Assembly (NCBI RefSeq): GCF_022458985.1
Contig: NC_061776.1
Coordinates: forward strand, 992,001-1,056,000
Direction: 5' to 3'
DNA: 64,000 nucleotides
Origin: Mugil cephalus
Taxonomy: Eukaryota > Chordata > Actinopteri > Mugiliformes > Mugilidae
The notes beneath the pieces are model-generated. The model did no database searches. It was not told where the DNA came from and worked only from the letters and a program-made list of their open reading frames with translations. This document shows, piece by piece, positions 21,335 through 33,300 of this stretch. The translations under genes and the position numbers were made by a program. The number at the start of each line of letters is the position of its first letter. The first letter of the stretch is position 1.

Positions 21335-24300
21335 GTGACCCCCTGACTCTTTTAGAATGACCATGTTCAGTGCTTCTCACTTACTGCAATGACTACTTCT
21401 AATACTGATATGTTCTGCATCAAGCTGGGCCTTCAGAAGGTCCTGGTCTTGGCTCATGTGAATGTTTGTAGTCTGTGAAATAAGTATCAGGATGCGGAGT
21501 GTGTTGTCAGAGATAACTGTATTAATCTTAGTTATTCCTGAGACCCACCTTGATGATTCCTTCACTGATTCAGTTGTAGCTACTGAGAATTTCTCCATTT
21601 ACAGAGACAGAAACAAGTTTGGAGGTGGAGTCACTATTTATGTTCATCAAACCACACTATGACCTTATGAGAGAAGATATTGAAGCTATCTGTGTACAAG
21701 TCTACTTGGCTTATTTAAAACCAATCACAGCATGGTGTTTCTATAGGCCTCCTAGTGCTGATGCCCAGTATATGAATGGGTTGTGTGAGATGTTTGATAT
21801 CAGATGAAAACAGAGAAATCTTCTTACTAGGAGATATGAATGTAGATTGGTTGGTGCAGTCATGTCTAAACAAGAAGAGTCCAGACAGTGATGGTGTCAC
21901 ATCTAGGACTTACATTGACCATATTTATACAAATGTTCCTGACCATGTCCTAAGGCTGTCTCTGTCCCTGTAGGTTTCAGTGACCACAATATAACGGCTA
22001 TTGCTAGAGAGTCAAATGGTTCCAAAACCAAAAGCTAAAATCATTTCAACACGGCCCTATAAGACATTTAATGACGATTCATTGATTAATGAAACATCTA
22101 GTATGAACTGGAACATGCTGTGTAGTGAAGATGACCCTGTAGCTGCACTGCATTTATTTATGGCCACATACATGAGTGTTGGAAACAAGCTCCTTTAAAA
22201 AGGTCCATGGTCAAAAATAAATCTGCTCCATTGATAACAGTCTAAGGATCTAATGACAGAAAGACACAAAAACCCTCAGTTAAATCTGGATCAATGGATG
22301 ACAGGCATAAAAACTGTTCGCTACGTAACCAGGTCACAAAACTAAACAAGGTGGAGAAAAGGAACCTTTTCAAACAAAGGTTATATGATGCAAGACATGA
22401 GAGCAAAAACATATGGTTTGTTGTAAATGTAAAATCATGGGTAGAAAGACCACTGTATGTTCACCCTTAGTGAATCAGATGGTGTGTTTCTCACTAAACC
22501 ATGTGATATCTCAAATCCTTTTAATGACTATTACGTAGGTAAAGAATCTACACTAAGGCAGGGTATGAACATTTCAAACAACACTAAATCACATGACTGT
22601 ATTAAGAATATTATAATGAAAGACAAACGTTGTGTATTGAATTTGAACAGGTTGAAGTGGATGAGGTTGAGCGGTTACTCCACTCTCTTCCTGATAGTAA
22701 ATCAGCTGGTCTAGAGAACCTGGATAGTAAATGATTCAGAATGACTGCTGCTATCATAGCATCTCCTGTGTGTCATATAATTAACAGATGTCTACATGTG
22801 GGCCTGTGTCCAAAGATGTGGAAGGAGACTAAGGTTCTTCCTTTACCAAAGGATACCAAATCAGCTTTTAATGAGGGCAGTTCTAGACCTATGAGCATTT
22901 TACCTGCTTTGAGCAGAATCATGGAGAGGGTGGTATATGCACAGATTCAAGCTTATGCTGAAATAAATGAGCTCATAACAGAGTCTCAACATGACTAGGA
23001 GCCGTGATGCAGTGTGTTTGTCACCTGATTATCAGTATTTAGTTGGTAGTGATGTTAAATCATCATTTTATTGGTGGATCAGTCTTAAATGTTAGAGAGA
23101 AAGGAACAACCACAGTGATCTGTTAGATGAAGAGCTGCAGACGAGCTGCCTCTGCTGTCAATCAAACACTGACACGCCCCCTTAGAGGCTGATACAACAA
23201 AGAGCATTTCTAATGTTTCCTCTAAAAATGAGTTATTATCAGAAGAAAAATCTCTTTAGAAAACATTTAAAGTCAGTTTTCTGTTCTTTGTGGCTTCAAA
23301 CAGGGATGACTGTTTTCTTTCTGTCTCTGGTTTGTTCTTCTTTCCAGATGATGTTGGTCTGCAGGAGGTTTTAGATGAACATAAGATCAGTCTGAGGAGG
23401 AGATGTGAACATGTGACTGAAGGAACTGATGTAAGAGGAAGAGGAACCCTCCTCAACAGGATCTACACTGAGCTCTACATCACAGAGCAACAGAGTGAAG
23501 AGGTTAATACCCAACATGAGGTGAAGCAGCTTGAGACAGCTTCCAAGATGGAGGCCCTCCATGACACTCCAATCAGATGCCACGACATCTTTAAAGCCTT
23601 ACCTGACCAACAGAGACACATCAGAGTGGTTCTGACCTACGGCGTCGCTGGCGTTGGAAAAACCTTCTCAGTGCAGAAGTTCACTCTGGACTGGGCAGAG
23701 GGTTTGGAAAACCAAGATGTCAGTGTGGTGATTGTGCTTTCGTTCAGGGAGCTGAACTTGATCAAAGATGAGCAGTACAGTCTTCTCAGGCTGCTCCATG
23801 TTTTCCATCCAACATTACAGAAGGTCACAGCAGAGCAGCTGGCTGTCTGGAAACTTTTGTTCATCTTTGACGGCCTGGATGAAAGCAGACTTTCACTGGA
23901 CTTCAACAACAGTGAGGTTGTGTCTGATGTCACACAGAAGGCATCAGTCAATGTGCTGCTGACAAACCTCATCAAGGGGAACCTGCTTCCCTCGGCTCTG
24001 GTCTGGATCACTTCCAGACCTGCAGCAGCCAATCAGATCCCTCCTACATGTGTTGACAGGGTAACAGAAGTACGAGGCTTCACTGACGCCCAGAAGGAGG
24101 AGTACTTCAGGAGGAGGTTCAGTGATGAAGAGGTGTCCAGCAGAATCATCTCCCACATCAAGACCTCCAGAAGTCTCCACATCCTGTGTGGAGTCCCAGT
24201 CTTCTGCTGGATCACTGCTACAGTTCTGGAGCACATGTTGACTGCAGAGCAGAGAGGAGAGCTGCCCAAGACCCTGACTGACATGTACTCACACTTTGTG

Positions 24301-27300
24301 ATGGTTCAGACTAAGAGGAAGAAGAACAAGTACCATGAGGGACATGAGACTAGTCCACAGGAGCTGATAGAGGCTGACAGGGAAGTTCTTCTGAAGCTGG
24401 GGAGGCTGGCGTTTGAACATCTGGAGGAAGGAAACATCATGTTCTACCAAGAAGACCTGGAGCGCTGTGGTCTGGATGTGACAGAGGCCTCAGTGTACTC
24501 AGGAGTTTGTACAGAGATCTTCAAAAGAGAGAGTGTGATCTTCCAGAAATCAGTCTACTGCTTTGTTCATCTGAGTGTTCAGGAGTTTCTGGCTGCAGTC
24601 TACATGTTCCACTGTTACACCAACTGGAAGACAGAGGTTCTGGAGGACTTCCTGGGGAAAAAATGCCAAGAAAAGAAATCAAACTTGTCTTTTGTTCAGA
24701 AAATGTCTCAACAGTTTGAAAAGGGGCACAGTACTGTCTCATATCTGGATGACTTCCTGTGTGGAGCCATGGAGAAATCCCTGGAGAGTAAAAATGGTCA
24801 CCTGGACCTGTTAGTTCGCTTCCTTCATGGCCTCTCTCTGGAGTCCAACCACAGACTCTTAGGAGGTCTGCTGGGTCAGACAGAGAACAGTCCAGAAATC
24901 ATCCAGAGAACCATCAACAACCTGAAGGAGATGGACACTGATAAAATGTCTCCTGACAGAAGCATCAACATCTTCCACTGTCTGATGGAGATGAACGACC
25001 TCTCAGTTCATCAGGAGATCCAAGAGTTCCTGAAGTCAGAGAACAGATCAGAGAAGAAACTGTCTGAGATCCACTGCTCAGCTCTGGCCTACATGCTGCA
25101 GATGTCAGAGGAGGTTCTGGATGAGTTGGACCTGAGTCAGTACAACACATCATGGGAGGGACGACGGAGACTGATCCCAGCTGTGAGGAACTGCAGAAAG
25201 GCTCAGTGAGTCCTGATCATTAATAGAATCAATCAGATGTTCATCAGATGATCACCTCACTCTGTTTCATACTCATTCAGTCTGGATCTAGAATGGAAAT
25301 GATCTGATTTTACAACAGATTTATGTTTTCTATTCACAGATTATCTGGATGTGGACTTTCAGAGACTCACTGTGAAGTTGTGTCCTCAGCTCTGAAGTCC
25401 AACCCTTCCTATCTGACAGAGCTGGACATGAGTTATAATAACCTGAATGATTCAGGAGTGAAGCATCTGTCTGCTGGACTGGAGAGTCCAAACTGTAGAC
25501 TGGAGACTCTGAGGTCAGTTCACTGACTGGAGATGTTGGAGGTTTTCTTTATTTATTCAGTTTATAAAAACTAAATACACAGTCACAGACTGTTACTGAT
25601 GTTGTTGAGTCAGACTGATAGAAGACCACTGCTCTGAGTCACCATGAAACACACATGATACATTAATACATTTCCCCTCTTTGTTTTGAAAGAGGGCATT
25701 CCCTACAGGGTTATCGATCTTGGAGTTGAGATGGAGAGTATTATAATAGAAGTATGGATAGGAAAAAGGAAACTGGTGACAATAAACCTTTATAACCCAT
25801 GCAGAAAATTGGACATTAAGAAACTGGAAGAAATGGTAGGAAAGAGCAATGGAAACTCAGTGTGGTGTGGAGATTTTAATGCTCATAATACACTATGGGG
25901 GGTGAGAAGAATGATTGCAATGGGGAGATAGTGGAGGAGTTGTTAGATGGGCAGAATTTGGTTTGTGTGAATGATGGGAGAGGGACAAGAATAGATAGTG
26001 GAAAAGAGTCAGGTCTGGATCTGACAATAGTGACTAATGCTATAGCGCCATCATGTGAACGGAGAATGAGGCATAAAGGGACTATAGGAAGTGATCACTA
26101 TCCTCTAGATAATAAAATAAATAGAGCAACAGTACAGTCTACGGAAAGAATAGGGGGAAGGTGGATCATAGGAAAAGCTAAGTGGGTAGAATTCACACAG
26201 GAATGTGACAAAAATCTTTCTCAGATTAGTGACAATATGTTATTGGAAATGATGGAGAGGGAAATAAAGCAAGGGATCATATCAGCAGCAAACAGGTATA
26301 TACCTAAAAGTACAGGCAGGAAAGGAAGCAGCATAGTAACATGGTGGGATGACAAATGTAAGCAAGCGTTTAAATTAGTTAAAAGATGTCATCACTTTCA
26401 GCACCTGATTCAATATAAGCAAGAGCAAGACGTGGTAAGGAAAACAATAAGGCAAAAAGATTGTACTGGAGGAAGTTCTGTGGATCGATTGGGAGCAATA
26501 CTAAGATAGGACAAGTACGGGGAATGTTGGAAGGACTGGAATCACCCAGTCATGAGTTCTGGGAATGAAGTAGCTGTAACCAATAAAGAAAAGGCAGAGT
26601 TAATGGTTAAAACGTTTGTTGAGGTGCACAGCTCAAACCATTTAACTGAGGAGGGAAGACTAGACTAGATAGAATATGCTAGACTATGATCAAACATACA
26701 GGTGAATATCATCATTATTCAGTAAAGTATGGAAAGAGGGTAAAGTACCATGAAGCTGGGAGGAGGCAATAATTATCCCAGTTAGGAAGCCTGGAAAAGA
26801 TCCAAGTAAACCAATAAACTACAGACCCACAGCTCTGACGTCACATATAGAGACAATAATGGAGAGAATGGTTAATGAGAGGCTCATGCACTATATAGAG
26901 AAGAGGGGACTGGGGACTGAATATATCAAAGTGGATTCAGAAGAGGTAGGAGCACAATGGATCCAGTGTTGTGTTCAGAGGATGGAATCAGAAAAGCGCA
27001 GGTAAATAAAGAGACGGTGGCTGCAGTGAACTTTGATGCTGAGAAAGCGTATGACATGTTGTGAAGAGAGGGCTTGCTAATTAAGATGAATCACATGGGA
27101 ACTGAGGGAACGTTATTTAACTGGGTTATGGACTTTCTGAGGGAAAGGGTCATTCAGGTTAAAATTGGATCAGAAGTATCAGAAAGGTATATTGTAGGGA
27201 ATGGTACACCACAACACTATTTACAATAATGATAAATGATATATATGATGACATACCAGAGGGAATGGGGAGATCTTTGTTTGCAGATGATGGGGCACTA

Positions 27301-30300
27301 TGAATAGAGATCATATAGTATAGACAAAGTGGAGAAACAGGGATTTAAATTTCCAGTGGAAAAAAGTAATGTTCTTTTCAAAAAAGAAACTCAGTGAAAA
27401 TAAAAAGTTAAGCTTGTATGTGAAGAAATTAGAGAGAGTGAACAGTTTTGACTCCAGGTTAACATGGAGAGAACATGTGAAAGGTATAGTAGGGAAAAGT
27501 AAGGGAGTTTTGAATATTATATATAAAATGGAGAGTTGATTTTACATCATTAAAATATATATACAGCACTAATTAGATCAAGAATAGAATATGGTTGTGT
27601 GGGTTGTGTTCTCTCACAGCTTGATGTTATTCAGCTCCAGCACTAAGAACTTGTATAGGAGCAATGAAAACGGCTGCAGTCTGCTCCCTCCAGGTAGAAT
27701 CAGGAGAAATGCCATCATGGCTTAGGAGGAAGCAGCTGGTGGCAAATTACTGGATAAACTTAAAAGGGCTCAATGAAGAGCATCCAGCAAAGAGAGTTCT
27801 GGAGATGTGTTGGAAAGGGGGAAAGATCAAACATCAAGTTTTGGATGGGTCAGTGAGGGAATAGCTGAACAAGTAGAATTCAGCCCAACAGTGTTGTGGT
27901 CAGCAATACCAGCATGGAGGATGCATGGAACTAGTGTAGATATAGAACCATGGAAATAAAACAGCAGATTTAGTGCAGGAATTTTATAACTATATAGAGG
28001 AAAAGTACGGAGAACATATTCACATATATACAGATGGGTCCAAAGAGCAACAGGTGCAGCAGTGGTGGTTCCCAGGTATCATTTCACAGCGTGAAGAAGA
28101 ACATCAGATCATTTCAGTGTATCTGCAGTGGAACTATGTGCAATACTACTAGCAATAGAATGGGTGGAGGACAGGAGGGACAGGAAGGTAGCAACATGTA
28201 GTGACTCAGTGTTAAAAACAGGAGAGCAGAAACACATCAGGAAATACTAGATGAAATACTGGTAGAAACATCCAGACTAGAACAACAGGGGAGGGAAATA
28301 ACGCTCATGTGGGTTCCAGCTCATTTAGGAATACAAGGAAATGAAAAAGCAAATAAAATCGCTAAGGAGGAGGTGGAAATGAAAGTAAAATGATCAAAAG
28401 CAGAGGGGAAAAGTTTAGTACGTAAGGAAATAAACAATGGAAACAATATTGGAAGAACCAGGAGAAAGGGAGACATTTCTATAAATTCCAAGGTGTAGTA
28501 GGAGAGGTGGGATGTGGTGGAGGTAGCAGAGCAGAGCACATAAGAATAGGGCACAGTAGACTGAATAACACACTCCATATATTAGGGAAACATCCACCTG
28601 GTCGGTGCAGCTGTGGGGGAGGGAGACAGTGGAGCATGTGATCGATGCTCGTCATGGATATGAAAGGGAGAGGGAAGAGATGTATGCAGGGTTGAAGAAG
28701 GCAGGAACAAGGGACAATAGATTCAAGAGAATGTGGGAAATCTAGGGAAGGGAGGAAAATCATTATGAGATATCTAGTCTCAACTGGGTTAATAAAAAGA
28801 ATATAACGAAGAGGAAGTAATAAAGAAATAGAGTCCAGAAGAGGGCAGTATATGCAACATTAAGGATGTAGGCTGCTGTTAAACACCAAAGAAGAAGAAG
28901 AATGTGGCGCCTTATTTTAATGAACGAGTGAAATGGTTTTAGAAACTCCAGAAGAATGTATTTGTTCAGCCTCAAACGTTAAACTGAAGATGAAGCCGTC
29001 GGTTGAACCCTGCCTGGACAGAAAGATGCTGTTTCATTTTAGCGCCAACTCCAAACACCAAACCTCTGTGTTTGCTTTGTAATGACTGCGTTCATAAGGA
29101 GTTCAATGTCCAGAGACACCACCAGCACAAACCGAAGGGGGTTAGGGGGACCACACGTCCCCGATTTACAGGGACAGTCCCCGTTTTAGATGACCTGTCC
29201 CCGGCTAAAGATGTCCCTGAAAATGTCCCTGATTTTCTGGTTTTCTGAGTGAGGACAAAAAGTGGTGCATGTAGACTAGAACAAGGGTTATCAGGCTGCA
29301 GTGATTCTACATGAGATGAAGAACTGGACTATCAGGACTCCTCATCTGGCCACAGAACAAAGTCATCACTTCATCACTCACTCATTATATTTTAGAAACT
29401 GGAGCAAGGCACCATGTTAGACGGCTGCTAGCACAAGTCATTAGCCTAGCTCGGTAGCCTGAGCTAACATGGTAGCAAAGAGTTGGGTGGGCGGGTCTCA
29501 ACGTCCAGGCTGCTTTAGCTCCGCCCCAACACGACCCCTATGCCCATATTTGGACTATCCGAGTGTGGGCAGAGTAAAGCTCGTCCAACATGGCGTTTTT
29601 GATGTCCCTACGTCACAAACGTTTATTTGATTTCAAAGTCAAAGTCAGCTTTATTGTCAATTTCTTCAGACACAAAGAAATCTAAAAACCGTTTCTTCTG
29701 TCCGCGGTGAAGACGTAAAGTGCACAGGCTCAACGGATAAAGACATTTTTATATAAAGACACTAAAGGAAACAATAACTATAGTGCACAGTTAAAAATAA
29801 TAATAATAATAATAATAATAATAATTAATTGAATTTATATAGCGCTTTTCTAAAATCCAAAGATGCTTACATAGGAACAGGCTAGCGACATACGGGGGGA
29901 TATGTAGGATAGGTACTAACAAAAAGGACAAGATACTGGTTAAGGATAGGGGAGGTCATAGTTCAGGGGCCTATCGATCAGTGTGTTTACATGCAGAGCT
30001 TAATCGAGCTATGCTCAAAATTCAACTTTCTCGCTACAGTCCTTGTCCCAGTTCACATGCAGCGGAGAAAATCTAATAACTGTTCTCCTCCTCCAAACTA
30101 GGGGGCGATACGTGTCTTTTCAGCGGGATAATACCACGTTAATACGGCCCGATTTCCGGTTGATCTATTACGTGATATAATAAACTATTAGCGGGAGGTC
30201 CGACCCGGGGGTTTTGCCGATGTAAAAGCAGAATAGCGGAATACATCTACCAGTTGGGGTCTGAGGGGCAATAAATATCGAAAGTTCTGTGTAAGTACGT

Positions 30301-33300
30301 ATCTATACAATTTTGTATGCAACTGGGAGAAGTAACTAGTACTATAACTAATTACTTTTTAAAAATAACGTGCCCAACACTGCTGAGATCCAGCATGCAG
30401 CAAGAGAAAGTCAGTAACCTCACACTTATGTCCTTGGAGCATGACATCCTTCATGATTTGGATTTCACAGACATAATAACCAGGACATCCTCTGCAGAGA
30501 CCAGACGAAAGCACTTCTGAAAGAACAATGCTCGGTTTGCTATCCTCTGCAGGTTTTCAGTATTTGTGGACGGCTGCTAATTGTTTGAAGGTCAGTTTTA
30601 TCTTGTGGGACCCAGCATTAAAGGCTGTTAGTATCCATAGTGCTGTGTGTGTGTTTATGCATTCACAGGACCCACCAAAGCCAGAAGAAGCTCATTTTGT
30701 TTTGATGGTGTTTTTCAAACTTTCCCCCATCTTGGTTTTAAATAATCAGTATAAGTTCTTATGCATTGCTGTTATACAAAGTGCCTTTTGTGTTTCTGTA
30801 TGTTAATTAGTAAAAGTATGCTGGTGTTTTCAGGCTAAAGAAGCAAAACTCACAGTTGTATGTCGTGAAAGAAACTGATGCATTTTGTGATGTACTTTGG
30901 GACGATGGATTAGGGCCTACCATTAGGTTAAGGCGGCCCTGGGAGTGAGGGTGAGTCACGGACAGGTTGGAGAAGAGAGTTCCAGAGTCGGGGTACTGTT
31001 CAGGAGAAGGTTCTGTCGCTCAGCAGAGAGCAGAGTTTTGGACCAGTTGGAGTCTGTAAAGGGAGCGCGAAGTGATGCCAGTGAGGAGGGAGTTACAGTA
31101 GTCGAGGCGAGAGGAGATGAAGGCAGATGAAGGCATGGATGAGGGATTCGGCAGCAGGGGGAGAGAGGCCGTGTCTGACTTTGGTGATGTGGCGGAGGTG
31201 GAAGTAGGAGGTCTTGACGACGGAGCCGACATGAGGATCAAAGGAGAGGGTGGGGTCCAGGATGACACAGAGATTGCGTACGGGGGGAGGGAGTAATGGT
31301 CGAGGTGTCGATGGTGAGTGAGATGGGTACAGTATTGTTGAGGGTGGATTTGGTGCCTATGAGGAAGAGCTCAGTTTTATCACAGTTGAGTTTGAGAAAG
31401 TTGTGGGTCAGCCATGATTTAATTGAAAAGATGCAGGTTTCGATGTGGGAGAGGGGAGGGTTTTGGATGGATTTGGTGCTGATGTAAATCTGAGTGTCAT
31501 CCGGGTAACAGTGGAAGTCCAGGTTAATTTTGCAGATGATGTGACCAAGGGGGAAGAGGTAGCAGATGAAGAGGAGGGGACCGAGGACTGAGCCTTGAGG
31601 GACCCCCTGATTGACTAGAGAGAGGGAGACGAACTGTTGCCTGTTGGTGAGGCAGGAGGTGAGCCAGTCGAGTGCAGTGCCCTCAACAACGAGGTGGCTC
31701 AGCCTTTGAAGGAGGATGGAGTGGCTCAAAGTGTCAAAGGCTGCGCTGAGGTCTAGAAGTAACAGGATGCTGAGGGCACCGGAGTCTGCAGATGAAAGAT
31801 GATGATGAATAAACAGCGCTTTTTATTTAATTCTATTTCTTTGTGTTGGTTTGAAGTTTGTCGTTACCTCCTCGTTATTAACGGCTGAAAATGTGCAGCC
31901 CAGCTGAAGATGTCAGTTTTAAAATGGGACCAACTGAATTTGTAATTGAATGGCCCTGGTTTAGTCCATTGACTGTGGCAGAGCCATGTTGAGCTCCACA
32001 TTTCAAAGCTTCAGAGAAGAAGACAAATCCTCCACTGGATGATTGACTCTGAAACTCTGACACTCTTCATTTCCACCTTAGAGCTTTTCAAATTAAAAGC
32101 AGGCCACCCACTAACAGTCATTTTATATTATAGCTCAATCACTTATTTAATGATTTATTTGATAAAATGTTGTTGATTCCACTCTCTCTGAGTCCAAGGT
32201 GATATCTTCACATGTCTTAGTTTGTCTGAACCAGACTCTAAAAGAGTTCACTGTGAAGGAACAAAACATCTTCAACATGTCGACTTTAAACTTGTTCATT
32301 CTGAACCTTCTTCAGCTCTGAACACGTGATTTAAAGGAGGAACTTTACAAACTCACATCTTAAATTCTTTACTCAGATTGAATAGATGCTGGTTGTCAGA
32401 GATCAGCTGTGATTCTCTGGGACCAGCTCTGAAGTCCAACCCTTCCCATCTGAAACATCTGGACCTGAGTGAAAATGACCTGAAGGATTCAGGAGTGAAG
32501 CAGCTGTGTGGTTTTCTGGAGAGTCCAGACTGTAGACTGGAGACTCTGAGGTCAGTTCACTGTCTGTTACTGTTGTAGATCTGATATGTTTAATCACCAA
32601 CTGAATCTAATTCATGTTCATCCAGAACTTTCCTCCATCAATCTGTAAATGTCCTTTAGTTCATGACCAGTGTTTGTAGCAGAAACTGTAGAAAATGTTA
32701 AAGTCAGTGAAGCTTAAAGGCTGTTAGGACCAGTGATGCCAGTAACTAGTGAGGTGTTACTGTAATCTGACTACTTTCTACAGGAACAGTAATCAGATTA
32801 CAGTTACTTATCCAAGTCACTGTGCGTTACTATGTAAAAAGTAAAAAGATATATTTGTGATGTGTCCTTGTGTGTCGGGGACTGACCTCACATATCAACT
32901 CATGTGTAAAACCACAAAGACACACGTCAACAACAATGGAGGGAGGAGGGAGATAGTTTCTAGCTGGAAATACCACCACTATTTAGAGTTTGTGTCAGAG
33001 ACAATATCAAGGTTCAGTGAGTGGAGACAAAGTCTCTCTAGCTACACAAACACAACATAGAAAAGCAACAGAAGCTGCACTTTGGTCCAAACCAGTAAGT
33101 GGGGAGAGTTGAAGAAGCTGGTTGGACAGAGGGTTGTAGAGGAACTGGAATCTACCTTAGTTACTTTAAAACCAAGTAATCATCAGAGTAACTGAGTTAC
33201 TGTTTGGAGGAGTAATCAGTAATCAGATTACTCTACAAATGTCAGCAACACACGTTCTAATGGATTTAAACCTGAAATGAATTAAATGAATGAAGTTGTG